Shown: one piece after another, positions 1 to 8,866 of the stretch
How the letters are laid out: every line of letters begins with the position of its first letter
Numbering within the stretch: the stretch's first letter is position 1
Assembly (NCBI RefSeq): GCF_900105005.1
Contig: NZ_LT629748.1
Coordinates: 248,001-312,000, forward strand
Direction of reading: 5' to 3'
Source: Halopseudomonas litoralis
GTDB taxonomy: Bacteria > Pseudomonadota > Gammaproteobacteria > Pseudomonadales > Pseudomonadaceae
DNA length: 64,000 nucleotides
Program-made: the position numbers and the translations under genes
Notes under the pieces: model-generated
Told to the model about the DNA's origin: nothing
Database searches by the model: none
Seen by the model: the letters and a program-made list of their open reading frames with translations, nothing else

Positions 1-229
1 GGCGGATCTGCCGGCGGGCCAGGGTATCGATCAGTTGTTGTATGCCATCCTCAGTGGAGAAGTCGGCCAACAGCACCTCAATATTCTCCAGCGGCTCGTC
101 CTGCCACTGCGCACGAGACTGGCGACATGTGATGATCACCCGAAAGCCGTCAGCCACAAGACGCTGGGCGCAATACAAGCCCACACGCTGTGCTGCTCCG
201 GTAATCAGAATGGTCTGCTGCTCGTTCAT
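1..229 (-). CDS. folM: Dihydromonapterin reductase-like short-chain dehydrogenase (N-terminal part)
   Basis: The gene runs off the left edge, so only about 76 N-terminal residues are visible. They show a Rossmann NAD(P)-binding start with the glycine motif TGAAQRVG at residues 10-17, followed by a beta-alpha-beta pattern and an arginine-containing turn (ITCR) typical of NADPH-using SDRs. The TGAxQRVG form is characteristic of FolM, which reduces dihydromonapterin to tetrahydromonapterin. The start is the ATG complementary to 227-229. The family is clear; the exact substrate is inferred from the N-terminus alone, and another pteridine-reductase-like SDR is possible. Confidence 0.6.
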   Translation of the reverse strand, partial: MNEQQTILITGAAQRVGLYCAQRLVADGFRVIITCRQSRAQWQDEPLENIEVLLADFSTEDGIQQLIDTLARRQIR

Positions 230-372
230 TGCGCCGGGGTCTGGTTGGTTCTGGAAAGCGGCTATCTTAGCATGTATGCCCGCAACGGGCGCTGATGTGG
301 GAGTCTTCCACGGCAGCGGCGGGCTGATTCGGGCATAATATGCGCCCGGTCAATTTTCAAAGGGGGCAGAAA

Positions 373-828
373 ATGCATCTGGCAATACTCAGTGGTTCGG
401 TTTTCGGTACCGCCGATTTTCTCGCGGACGAGGCAGCTGAGCGCTGTACCGCAGCAGGTTTGCAGGTCAGCCGGATCAACCCACCCTCGGTCGATGCTCT
501 GCTGGATGCTGGCGCGGATGCGATTCTGGTGTGCTGTTCGACCACCGGTATGGGTGAGCTGCCCGACACCATAGTACCGTTCTACAGCGAGATGCAGACG
601 CGCTTTCCGCTGCTGACCGGCGTTCCTTTCGGGGTGATCGGGCTGGGTGATTCGTCCTACGCCGATACCTTTTGTCAGGGCGGTGAGCAGATTCGCGAAC
701 TGCTGCTGGAGTTGCAGGCGCGCGAAGCCTTGCCCATGCTGCAGCTTGATGCCAGCGAGACGGTGACTCCCGAGACTGATGCCCAGCCCTGGCTGGATGA
801 GCTGATCGTACTGCTGAAAAGCGCCTGA
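373..828 (+). CDS. Flavodoxin (MioC-like)
   Basis: Encodes 151 residues of a short-chain flavodoxin, an FMN-binding electron carrier of the cytoplasm. The N-terminus LSGSVFGTADFLADE is the FMN phosphate-binding loop, and GLGDSSYADTFCQGG near residue 100 is the second flavin loop. The chosen ATG follows an AGGGGG ribosome-binding site; an in-frame ATG 33 bases upstream adds a non-homologous extension and has no such site. The stop lies 9 bases from the end of the convergent regulator gene. The redox partner cannot be told from the sequence. Confidence 0.85.
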   Translation: MHLAILSGSVFGTADFLADEAAERCTAAGLQVSRINPPSVDALLDAGADAILVCCSTTGMGELPDTIVPFYSEMQTRFPLLTGVPFGVIGLGDSSYADTFCQGGEQIRELLLELQAREALPMLQLDASETVTPETDAQPWLDELIVLLKSA

Positions 829-837
829 GGTATTTCT

Positions 838-1587
838 TCAGAGCAGACTATCGGTACCGGTCGCCAGGCGGGTCAGCGCTTCCTCATCCAGAATGGTGAT
901 CTGGCTGTAGTGGATGCTGATCCAGCCGGCCTGTTCGAGTTTCTTCAACAGTTTGTTGATGCTCTGGCGCGAGCTGTTGAGCATCAACCCAAGCATTTCC
1001 TGGGACAGCTGGATCGATAGCCGTTCGTTACCCAGGGCCACGTCGCCATAATACTGCGCATGCATCAGTAGCCGCTTGGCCAGTCGGGCGGGCAGCGGCA
1101 GCAGAGCGCTGTCTTCCATCATGTTGAAGGACAGGCGCAATCGCCGACACAGCAAGCGCATGAAGTGTGGGTACAATTCGGGACGGTGCCCAAGCAGCTG
1201 CTGGAAACCCTTGCGAGGAATCATCAACACCTCGGTAACGCCCATGGCGTGGGCATCATGGGTGCGTGGCAACCCGTCAAACAATGATATTTCACCAAAC
1301 CAGTTGCCGGGACTCAATACCGTCAGCAGCGCTTCGCGGCCATCGGCGCCGGTATTGCTGATGCGCATGGCGCCCGTGCTGACGCCATACAGGCCATCCG
1401 GCAGATCACCGCGGGCATGCAGCCGCTGGCCATCCTCCAACCGGCGCAGCCGTGCCATCGACACCATCTCACTGATGCAATCCGCCGGCAGGTCGCGAAA
1501 CCACCGGTTGCGCTGCAGCAGCGCGACATGTTGGTCGCTACCATGCTGCGACACTGTAAGCTGGTTGACAGTGCTGTCTGCTGCCAC
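838..1587 (-). CDS. Crp/Fnr-family transcriptional regulator
   Basis: A 249-residue protein with an N-terminal cyclic-nucleotide-binding beta-roll (about residues 24-140; GNWFGEISLFDGLPRTHDAHA is the phosphate-cassette region) and a C-terminal winged helix (about 165-235; LSQEMLGLMLNSSRQSINKLL is the recognition helix region). It lacks the N-terminal cysteine cluster of Fnr/Anr, so it is not an obvious iron-sulfur oxygen sensor. The start is GTG at 1585-1587, preceded at about 10 bases by GAGGAG. It is divergent from the aldolase-hydrolase pair across a 120-base gap and may regulate it; the effector is unknown. Confidence 0.85.
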   Translation of the reverse strand: MAADSTVNQLTVSQHGSDQHVALLQRNRWFRDLPADCISEMVSMARLRRLEDGQRLHARGDLPDGLYGVSTGAMRISNTGADGREALLTVLSPGNWFGEISLFDGLPRTHDAHAMGVTEVLMIPRKGFQQLLGHRPELYPHFMRLLCRRLRLSFNMMEDSALLPLPARLAKRLLMHAQYYGDVALGNERLSIQLSQEMLGLMLNSSRQSINKLLKKLEQAGWISIHYSQITILDEEALTRLATGTDSLL

Positions 1588-1707
1588 GTTCTAGACTCTC
1601 CTCAAATGCCCGGTCAGCATATATTGCCGCTGAATATGCGCAGTATGCCGCAGTTGACCGAAAAGTCCTGCCCCCGGCGCGTCCCTACATACAAGAGGAT
1701 CACCTCC

Positions 1708-2481
1708 ATGAATGCAATTCAGTCACTGCCCGTAACCGATGTTCAGGCGCTGGTCAGCGCCGAGGAATGGCAGACCCGTGTGGATCTCGCGGCCTGTTAC
1801 CGCCTGATCGCCATGCAAGGTTGGGATGACGTGGTCTTTACTCACGTATCGGCCAAGATTCCGGGCACTGAACACTTCCTTATAAATCCCTATGGATTGA
1901 TGTTCGAGGAAATGACTGCCTCCAATCTGGTCAAGATCGACCTGCATGGCAACAAGGTCATGGATTCGCCTTACGAAATCAACCCGGCAGGTTTCACCAT
2001 TCACAGCGCGGTGCATGAGGTACGGCATGACGCTGGTTGCGTATTGCACACCCATACGCCGGCCGGGGTCGGCGTGTCCTGCCAGAAGGACGGCATCCTG
2101 CCGATTTCTCAACAGGCGCTGTTCGTCATGTTCAGTCTGGCCTACCACGACTATGAAGGGGTGGCGCTGAACGAAGAGGAAAAGGTACGGCTGCAGGCGG
2201 ACCTGGGCAGAGCCAACAATCTGGTGCTGCGCAATCATGGTCTGCTGACCTGTGGCAAGACGGTGTCCGATGCCTTCCTGACCATGTACACATTGCAACG
2301 CTGTTGCGAAATTCAGGTCGCGGCCCAGGCGGGCGGCGGCGAGCTGCTGACCATTCCCCAAAGCATTCTCGATGGCGCCAAGGAAAGCATGCGCAAGGTG
2401 ACTCGTGGCGCGGGCAGCGGTATCGCCTGGCCGGCACTGCTGCGCAAGCTGCAGCGGGTCAACCCGGGATTCGATGTCTGA
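1708..2481 (+). CDS. Class II aldolase/adducin family protein
   Basis: A 257-residue class II aldolase/adducin domain protein. The metal-binding HTHTPAG motif is at residues 114-120 and a further histidine lies in LRNHGLLTCG. Members act as metal-dependent aldolases or epimerases on small sugar phosphates, but this non-FucA branch has no settled substrate. An AGAGGAT site precedes the ATG; a longer open frame from 1417 only reads through the intergenic region. It overlaps the next gene by 8 bases, so the two are translationally coupled and probably work together. The pair is conserved in Pseudomonas. Confidence 0.85.
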   Translation: MNAIQSLPVTDVQALVSAEEWQTRVDLAACYRLIAMQGWDDVVFTHVSAKIPGTEHFLINPYGLMFEEMTASNLVKIDLHGNKVMDSPYEINPAGFTIHSAVHEVRHDAGCVLHTHTPAGVGVSCQKDGILPISQQALFVMFSLAYHDYEGVALNEEEKVRLQADLGRANNLVLRNHGLLTCGKTVSDAFLTMYTLQRCCEIQVAAQAGGGELLTIPQSILDGAKESMRKVTRGAGSGIAWPALLRKLQRVNPGFDV

Positions 2482-3367
2482 TATGGATCGGCTCGCGGGC
2501 ATCGCCCTGAGCGACTGGCAGGCTCAGGCGCGGGAATTCGATTTCCGCGGTCACCCGCTGCGTTACTGGGAGGCCGGGCAAGGCGAGCCGCTGTTGCTGA
2601 TCCACGGTTTTCCTTCGGGGTCCTGGGACTGGCACTATCTGTGGCAGCCATTGGCTGAGCGCTATCGGGTCATCGCCTGTGACATGCTCGGCTTCGGCTT
2701 TTCTGCCAAGCCGCGGCGGCACAGCTACAGTCTGTTGGAGCAGGCCGACATCCAGTCGGGTCTGTTACGGCAACTGGGTGTGTCGAACTACCACATTCTG
2801 GCCCATGACTACGGCGACAGCGTAGCGCAAGAGCTGTTGGCGCGGGATCTGGAAGGTGAGCGGCGGATTGGCAGTCTGTGTTTTCTCAACGGCGGCCTGT
2901 TCCCGGAAACGCACCGGCCAGTGCTGCTGCAGAAGCTGCTGATGAGCCCCATCGGTTTTCTGATTGGTCGGCGTTTCAGTAGGGCGCGGTTGGCTGAAAA
3001 CTTCGGCAAGGTGTTCGGGCCGCAGACGCAGCCCGATGAAGCTGAGCTGGATGCGTTCTGGCGCATGATCGAGACCAACAACGGCCCGGCGGTGATGCAC
3101 AAGCTGATTCATTACATGGCTGAGCGGCCGGTGCACCGCGAGCGTTGGGTCGGCGCCATGCAGCGCACTCCAGTGCCGATGCGAGTGATTGACGGTGCGG
3201 TCGATCCGATCTCGGGCTCCCATATGGTGGCGCGTTACCGGGAATTGATTGCCGAGCCTGACACGGTCTTACTGGAAGGTATCGGGCATTATCCGCAGAT
3301 CGAAGCGCCAGAACGGGTGTTGGCTGGCTATCTGGCGTTTCGGGACAAGCTTGAACAGAGCAGCTGA
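2474..3367 (+). CDS. Alpha/beta hydrolase (epoxide hydrolase/dehalogenase-like)
   Basis: A 297-residue alpha/beta hydrolase. The oxyanion-hole motif HGFPSGSWDW is at residues 44-53. The nucleophile elbow reads AHDYGDSVA with Asp112 instead of serine, which is the pattern of epoxide hydrolases and haloalkane dehalogenases. A late Asp (GAVDPISG) and His (GIGHYPQ) complete the likely triad. The ATG overlaps the end of the aldolase gene. Substrate unknown; the pairing suggests hydrolysis of an aldolase substrate or product. Confidence 0.85.
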   Translation: MSDMDRLAGIALSDWQAQAREFDFRGHPLRYWEAGQGEPLLLIHGFPSGSWDWHYLWQPLAERYRVIACDMLGFGFSAKPRRHSYSLLEQADIQSGLLRQLGVSNYHILAHDYGDSVAQELLARDLEGERRIGSLCFLNGGLFPETHRPVLLQKLLMSPIGFLIGRRFSRARLAENFGKVFGPQTQPDEAELDAFWRMIETNNGPAVMHKLIHYMAERPVHRERWVGAMQRTPVPMRVIDGAVDPISGSHMVARYRELIAEPDTVLLEGIGHYPQIEAPERVLAGYLAFRDKLEQSS

Positions 3368-3378
3368 GCTGCCCTGTT

Positions 3379-4155
3379 TCACTTCTGCTCTTCGCGCAGG
3401 AACACCAGTTTGTCGGGGCTGGAGCTGGCCTTGTCGTAGTAGTACCCCTCGAGGTTGAAGTCCTTCAGGCCTTCGGGGTCCTTGAGCCTTTCCGTGATCA
3501 CGTAACGGGCCATCAGACCACGAGCCTTCTTGGCATAGAAGCTGATGATCTTGTACTGGCCATTCTTCTGATCCTTGAATACCGTCTCGATCAGTCGACC
3601 CTTCAACGCCTTGGGTTTGACCGCGCCGAAGTATTCCTGGGAGGCGAGGTTGAGCAGCACGTCATCGCCCTGGTCCTGCAGGTCCTGGTTCAGCCAATCG
3701 GTAATGTCATTGCCCCAGAATGCGTACAGGTCCTTGCCGCGCGGGTTGGCCAGCTTGGTGCCCATCTCCAGGCGGTAGGGTTGCATCAGGTCCAGGGGAC
3801 GCAGAATGCCATACAGCCCCGACAATATGCGCAGATGCTGCTGAGCGAAATCGAGGTCGTCCTCGCTGAAATCAACGGCGTTCATGCCCGTGTAGACGTC
3901 ACCCTTGAACGCCAGCAAGGCCTGTTTGCTGTTGTCGGTAGTGAATTTTTCGCTGAAGCTGCCGTAACGGGCAACGTTCAGTGCAGCCAGCTTGTCCGAG
4001 AGGGACATCAGCTTGGCGATCTCCTGGGGAGATTTTTCCCGGAGCACGTCAATCAGCTCCTGGCTGTGATCCAGATAGCGCGGCAGGGTGTGGCGGTCGG
4101 TGGCCGGGGCTGTCTCGTAATCCAGGGTCTTGGCGGGGGAAATCACCATCAGCAT
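3379..4155 (-). CDS. yaaA: Peroxide stress protein YaaA (DUF328)
   Basis: A 258-residue YaaA/DUF328 protein with the signature N-terminus [14 protein letters not shown] and the conserved [21 protein letters not shown] segment. The E. coli protein lowers intracellular free iron during hydrogen peroxide stress and belongs to a DNA-binding fold family. The start was placed at the ATG matching the family N-terminus, because the upstream in-frame extension to 4218 is not family-like. It converges with the hydrolase gene across 11 bases and appears monocistronic. Confidence 0.93.
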   Translation of the reverse strand: MLMVISPAKTLDYETAPATDRHTLPRYLDHSQELIDVLREKSPQEIAKLMSLSDKLAALNVARYGSFSEKFTTDNSKQALLAFKGDVYTGMNAVDFSEDDLDFAQQHLRILSGLYGILRPLDLMQPYRLEMGTKLANPRGKDLYAFWGNDITDWLNQDLQDQGDDVLLNLASQEYFGAVKPKALKGRLIETVFKDQKNGQYKIISFYAKKARGLMARYVITERLKDPEGLKDFNLEGYYYDKASSSPDKLVFLREEQK

Positions 4156-4263
4156 GACAAAGGCTCCTTCGATTCGTTGCCCGGTATTATGCCGCATATG
4201 GGGCGTGAAGGCTTGCAATGGGTGTGATAGAGGGGGTTGATGAGCTAACTGGGGCGCCTCCAG

Positions 4264-4288
4264 CCCTCTCCCTCAAGGAGAGAGGGGC
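4264..4288. repeat. CCCTCTCC...GGAGAGGG-type intergenic hairpin
   Basis: A GC-rich inverted repeat (arms around CTCTCC / GGAGAG, five-base loop) in the gap between phoH and yaaA. It sits beyond the phoH stop, so it may act as a transcript end, but there is no T-run. Similar hairpins occur at 12270-12303 and 53953-53988. Confidence 0.5.
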
Positions 4289-4308
4289 AGGGCGTGTCGA
4301 GCGCTGTT

Positions 4309-5691
4309 CTAGAGGTGAGTTTCGGCGTATTCAGCCAATATAGACCGCGGTACGCCTTGCAGGTGGATATGTACGCCGTGGGGGAAGTCCTTGAAGCACT
4401 CGGTCAGATAGGTCAGCCCCGAACTGGTGGCGTTCAGGTAGGGCGTATCGATCTGCGCCAGGTTGCCCAGGCAGACCACCTTGGAGCCGGCGCCGGCGCG
4501 GGTGATGATGGTCTTGATCTGGTGCGGCGTGAGGTTCTGGCTTTCGTCGATCAGGATGAAGCTTTGCTGAAAACTGCGTCCGCGAATGTAGTTGAGGGAC
4601 TTGAACTGCAGCGGCACTCGATCGAGTATGTACTCGACACTGCCGTGGGTGCACTCGTCATCCATGTGCAGGGCTTCCAGGTTGTCGGTAATCGCGCCCA
4701 GCCAGGGCTCCATTTTCTCCTTCTCGGTTCCCGGCAGAAAGCCGATATCTTCATCCAGCCCTTGGGTACTTCGGGTGGCGATGATGCGTCGGTAGGTCTT
4801 GCTGACCATGGTCTGCTCGATGGCTGCTGCCAGCGCGAGGATGGTTTTGCCCGAGCCAGCAGCGCCGGTGAGGTTGACCAGGTGAATATTCGGGTCAAGC
4901 AGGGCATGCAGAGCCAGTGCCTGGAATGTATCTCGTGGGCGAAGCCCCCAGGCTTCCTGATGCATCAGCGGTTCCTGATGCATGTCGAGTAGCTGGAGGC
5001 TGCCTCCGTCAACCGCCTTGACCTGTCCGATGAAACCCTGCTCGTCAATGATGAAGTCATTGATATGCAGGGCTGGCAGAGGCTCGATGAGCTGAACTTC
5101 ATGCACTGTATGACCGGTAAGCTGGCGGGTCTCGACCTTGTTAGCGCGATCCCAGAACGAGCCGTCCACCTCATGATAACCGCGGGCCAGAAGATTGATG
5201 TCATCCAGCAACTGATCGGTGTGATAGTCCTCCGCGTCGATACCGCAGGCCCGGGCCTTGAGCCGCATGTTGATATCTTTCGATACCAGGGCGATGCGGT
5301 TATCGGGGTGGCGCATCTGCAGTTGGCACAGCTGGTTGATGATCTTGTTGTCGTTGAGGTCGTTGGGCAGGCAGTGGGCGGGAAGCGGGGCCTTGTCCAT
5401 CAAAATGGCAAGGGTACCGTGGGCGCCGAGCTTGCCTCGTTGAATGGGAACGCCCGATTCGACCAGGTCGGGTGGCGCATCGGCCAGGGTCTGGTCGATC
5501 AGCCGGATGGCCTGGCGACAGTCCGCTGCGGTGCTGGTCTTGCCGGATTTGAGCTTGTCGAGTTCTTCAAGGACGGTCATCGGGATGATGACGTGGTGTT
5601 CTTCGAAATTGAGCAGTGCGTTAGGGTCGTGGATGAGGACGTTGGTATCAAGTACGTAGAAGGTGTGTCGGGTTGCTCCGCACGCTTCCAT
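4309..5691 (-). CDS. PhoH-family ATPase with N-terminal PIN domain
   Basis: A 460-residue protein in two parts. The N-terminal PIN-type RNase domain (about residues 10-145) has the acidic start YVLDTNVLIHDP. The C-terminal PhoH P-loop ATPase (about 240-450) has Walker A GAAGSGKT and Walker B ILIDESQNL. PIN-PhoH proteins couple RNA unwinding and cleavage in the related PhoH2 proteins; this is the YlaK-like chromosomal form. It stands alone, with 274 non-coding bases upstream in which I see no clear promoter. It is not the phosphate-regulon gene itself. Confidence 0.9.
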   Translation of the reverse strand: MEACGATRHTFYVLDTNVLIHDPNALLNFEEHHVIIPMTVLEELDKLKSGKTSTAADCRQAIRLIDQTLADAPPDLVESGVPIQRGKLGAHGTLAILMDKAPLPAHCLPNDLNDNKIINQLCQLQMRHPDNRIALVSKDINMRLKARACGIDAEDYHTDQLLDDINLLARGYHEVDGSFWDRANKVETRQLTGHTVHEVQLIEPLPALHINDFIIDEQGFIGQVKAVDGGSLQLLDMHQEPLMHQEAWGLRPRDTFQALALHALLDPNIHLVNLTGAAGSGKTILALAAAIEQTMVSKTYRRIIATRSTQGLDEDIGFLPGTEKEKMEPWLGAITDNLEALHMDDECTHGSVEYILDRVPLQFKSLNYIRGRSFQQSFILIDESQNLTPHQIKTIITRAGAGSKVVCLGNLAQIDTPYLNATSSGLTYLTECFKDFPHGVHIHLQGVPRSILAEYAETHL

Positions 5692-5965
5692 GGGCTATTA
5701 CCTCGCAATGGTCGCAATCACGAGACTGGATCAGGCGTCGGTCCGCACCTGGCAGTCCGCAGGCCGACTCGCATTACCCGGCGGTATCAATGGATTACCG
5801 CTGGGTTTCGGTCGGTTGATTGAGGTATAGCTCAAAATAAATGACAGTCACAAGCATTGTGCAAGTAAATGTGAAAGTTAGTAGCTAACGGACCGGTGGT
5901 GGTTCACCGGGGCCGGATGCGGTATATAGTCATCGGCCCGGTTATCTGAAAACCTTTCAGAAACC

Positions 5966-7498
5966 TTAGCGGCGGTCCCGTCGCCCATCTCTTCTGTTGC
6001 CCGAACGCTTGCGGTTGGCCGCAGCAGCGGCAGCCTGCTCCGCCTCGTTGGCGTCGCTGACGGCTTTTTCCTCTGCTGTGCGTTGAAGCTTGGGTACCGG
6101 TTTGAGGTAGATCTCTTCCGGCGGAATGCATTCAAGCTTGTCACCCAGCAGCTCCTCGATGGGCGGTAGCTGGAATGCATCATCCTCGCCGGCAAAACTG
6201 ATCGAGGTGCCCTTGGCGCCGGCACGACCGGTTCTCCCAATGCGGTGTACGTAGTCTTCCGGATCGTCCGGCAGGGTGTAGTTGATCACGTGGCTGATGC
6301 CATCGATGTGGATGCCGCGGCCGGCCACATCGGTAGCGACCAGTACCCGCAGTTTGCCTTCGCGGAAATTATCCAGGGTGCGTACACGCTTGTTCTGCGG
6401 CACATCGCCGGACAGCTGGGCGGCGTTGATGCCGTCGCGTACCAGGCGTTCCTGGATGCGGCGCACTTCGTCCTTGCGGTTGGCAAAGACCATCACCCGT
6501 TCCAGCTCCAGCTGGGTGATCAGGTTGTACAGCAGCTTGTACTTGTCGCTGCCGCTGACGGCGTAGACTTTCTGAGTGATGTTTTCCGAAGCGGGGCGTT
6601 CCGGTTCGATTTCGACGATGGCCGGCTCGACTGTCCACTGCTGCGACAGGTTCATCACGTCATCACTGAAAGTGGCGGAGAACAGCAGCGTCTGGCGGTC
6701 ACCCTTGCGTGGCGTCTGGCGGATGATCTGCCGCACCTGGGGAATGAAGCCCATGTCCAGCATGCGGTCGGCTTCATCGAGGATGAGTACCTCGACCAGA
6801 TCCAGATGCACTTCGCCGCGGTTACAGAAGTCCAGCAGGCGGCCGGGAGTCGCTACCAGGATGTCGCAGTATTTCTTCTCCAGCTGCTTGAGCTGCTTGT
6901 CGTAATCCATGCCGCCGACAAAGCCCATGACGTTCAGCCCACAATGCTTGGTCAGGGCTTCGGCGTCGCTGGCAATCTGCATCACCAGTTCGCGGGTAGG
7001 AGCGATGATCAGTGCGCGCGGCTCACCCATGAAACGTTCATCCGGCGCCGGGGTTTCCAGCAGTTGGGTGATGGTTGAGATGAGGAAGGCGGCAGTCTTG
7101 CCGGTCCCGGTCTGGGCGCGGCCAATAGCATCATGACCGAGCAGGGTGTTGCCCAGCACTTCGGCCTGGATCGGTGTGCAATAGCTGAAGCCCTGATCCT
7201 GGATGGCGCGCATCAGGCTGTCGGGCAGCGGGAAGTCGTGGAAGCGTGTCTTGCCTTCTGCCGGCTCGATCGCGAAATCGGCGATGGACCACGGCTTGGC
7301 TGGCGGCGGGGCGGGTCGCGGTTTAGCTTGGCGGGTGCGCTTGGGACGTGCTTCCCTTGTTTCCTCCCGGGTTGCTGCTTCCGGCACCCGTGCAGCGGTG
7401 CTCGGGGTGACCGGAGCAGCCGCTGGCTCGATGTGCTTCTCGTGATGCGGCGCGGGCGTCTTGCCGGGCTTGAACAGTTTCTTCAGTGCTTTGAGCAC
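5966..7498 (-). CDS. rhlB: DEAD-box ATP-dependent RNA helicase RhlB
   Basis: A 510-residue DEAD-box helicase. The order is: N-terminal basic extension rich in Ala/Pro/Arg (about 1-85), Q motif region, Walker [14 protein letters not shown] ([13 protein letters not shown]), SAT (LFSATF), then the second RecA domain ending in [10 protein letters not shown], and a basic Arg-rich tail. The MLKALKKLF start matches the Pseudomonas RhlB N-terminus and is a GTG at 7496-7498 behind a GAGAG site. In enterobacteria RhlB works in the degradosome with RNase E; here a role in mRNA turnover is inferred. Confidence 0.88.
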   Translation of the reverse strand: MLKALKKLFKPGKTPAPHHEKHIEPAAAPVTPSTAARVPEAATREETREARPKRTRQAKPRPAPPPAKPWSIADFAIEPAEGKTRFHDFPLPDSLMRAIQDQGFSYCTPIQAEVLGNTLLGHDAIGRAQTGTGKTAAFLISTITQLLETPAPDERFMGEPRALIIAPTRELVMQIASDAEALTKHCGLNVMGFVGGMDYDKQLKQLEKKYCDILVATPGRLLDFCNRGEVHLDLVEVLILDEADRMLDMGFIPQVRQIIRQTPRKGDRQTLLFSATFSDDVMNLSQQWTVEPAIVEIEPERPASENITQKVYAVSGSDKYKLLYNLITQLELERVMVFANRKDEVRRIQERLVRDGINAAQLSGDVPQNKRVRTLDNFREGKLRVLVATDVAGRGIHIDGISHVINYTLPDDPEDYVHRIGRTGRAGAKGTSISFAGEDDAFQLPPIEELLGDKLECIPPEEIYLKPVPKLQRTAEEKAVSDANEAEQAAAAAANRKRSGNRRDGRRDRR

Positions 7499-7555
7499 AA
7501 TATTCTCTCGATTGGATATGAATAATCACCGAGCAGTGTAAAGCAACCCAGGCGG

Positions 7556-8218
7556 TTAGCGAAGACCCAGACGGTCGACCAGCCAGGCGCGTATATCGTT
7601 GATCTCCTGCGGACATACTTCGTGGGCCATGGGGTAGGCATGCCAATGGGTGGTATGTCCGGCGTCACGCAAAAGATCATGGGCGCGGCGGCCCATTTCC
7701 GGCTGCAGGATGTCGTCGTGCAGACCGTGGGCGAAAAACGCATCCAGTACCGGTCCTTGATGCTCGCTCAGCATCTGTTCCAGAGTGGGGCCATAGGTTG
7801 ATAGCGCCATGATGCCGCCCAGCGCCAAGCCACTTGCCAGAGCGGCATGCATGATCACCGCACCGCCCTGGGAGAACCCGGCCAGAATGATACGCCCGAC
7901 ATCGATGCCGCTGGCGATCTGCTCGTCGATCAGCGCCTGCACCATGGCGACCGATTCGGCCAGCTGCTGCATATTCATGACCCGCTGCGGCGTGACCGTC
8001 AGAATGTCGAACCAGCACGGCATGGGATAACCGCCGTTGATGGTTACCGGGCGGGTGGGCGCCTGGGGGAAAGCGAAACGCACACCATGATCAGTCGGCA
8101 ATTCCAGCGCCTTGACCACGGGAACAAAGTCATAGCGATCCGCGCCCAGGCCATGCAGCCAGATGACGCAGGCATCAGCCGGCTGGGGTGACTCAATGAT
8201 CAGGGGTTGGTTCGACAT
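7556..8218 (-). CDS. Carboxylesterase (phospholipase/carboxylesterase family)
   Basis: A 220-residue small cytoplasmic alpha/beta hydrolase of the carboxylesterase/acyl-protein thioesterase family. The oxyanion motif LHGLGADRYDF is near residue 21 and the nucleophile elbow GFSQGGA has Ser116. A late Asp in FFAHGLHDDI and a C-terminal His (YPMAHEV) complete the triad. It follows the EF-P-like gene by 9 bases on the same strand, so they are probably co-transcribed. The physiological ester is unknown. Confidence 0.88.
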   Translation of the reverse strand: MSNQPLIIESPQPADACVIWLHGLGADRYDFVPVVKALELPTDHGVRFAFPQAPTRPVTINGGYPMPCWFDILTVTPQRVMNMQQLAESVAMVQALIDEQIASGIDVGRIILAGFSQGGAVIMHAALASGLALGGIMALSTYGPTLEQMLSEHQGPVLDAFFAHGLHDDILQPEMGRRAHDLLRDAGHTTHWHAYPMAHEVCPQEINDIRAWLVDRLGLR

Positions 8219-8227
8219 GCTTTATCC

Positions 8228-8794
8228 TCAGGCGCGCGACATGAATTTGCCGGTTTCGGTGTGGACGCGTACCACCTCGCCGGTTTCCAGGTACTCGGGA
8301 ATCTGGATTTCCAGACCGCTGGCAAAACGGGCGGTCTTGGTACGGGCACTGGCGGACGATCCCTTGATCGCCGGCGGTGTTTCCTCAATGGCCATTTCCA
8401 CCACGGCCGGCAGTTCGATACCCACCAGATTGCCTTCCACAATCAGGCCATAGACACCCTGAATACCATCGTGCAGATAAGGGATCTGCTCTTCGAGGGC
8501 ATCCTCATTCAGGGTGAACTGGGAATAGTCCTCATTATCCATGAAGGTATAGCCGTCAGCATCCAGATAGAGAAACTGCACCGCGCGCTTCTGAAAGTCG
8601 ATGGGGGCGAGGAAGTCATCTCCGGTCAGGCTCTGGTCGAGCTTCTGTTTGGTCTGCACATGGTTGAAGCGCACCTTGTACAGCGTGGTACCGCTGCGCG
8701 AGGAGGGGCTCTTTACATCGATCTGCGACACGATATACGGCTGGTTGTTGATCTGAACGATCTGGCCTTTCTTCAGTTCGGCGGCTTTCGGCAT
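8228..8794 (-). CDS. yeiP: Elongation factor P-like protein YeiP (EfpL)
   Basis: A 188-residue three-domain EF-P paralogue of the YeiP class: KOW-like domain I with GQIVQINNQPYIV, then two OB-fold domains, ending in VHTETGKFMSRA. The tip loop reads SPSSRSGTT, with an arginine where true EF-P carries a modified Lys or Arg, as in the EfpL branch. These factors bind ribosomes stalled at polyproline and other difficult motifs. The start is preceded by the divergent-free gap to the mechanosensitive channel gene. Confidence 0.88.
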   Translation of the reverse strand: MPKAAELKKGQIVQINNQPYIVSQIDVKSPSSRSGTTLYKVRFNHVQTKQKLDQSLTGDDFLAPIDFQKRAVQFLYLDADGYTFMDNEDYSQFTLNEDALEEQIPYLHDGIQGVYGLIVEGNLVGIELPAVVEMAIEETPPAIKGSSASARTKTARFASGLEIQIPEYLETGEVVRVHTETGKFMSRA

Positions 8795-8866
8795 GGTGCT
8801 GGCTCGGTCACGTGGAGAAAAACGCTATTGTGCGTTCCTCCCCGGTCGCCGTGCAAGCTGCATACT

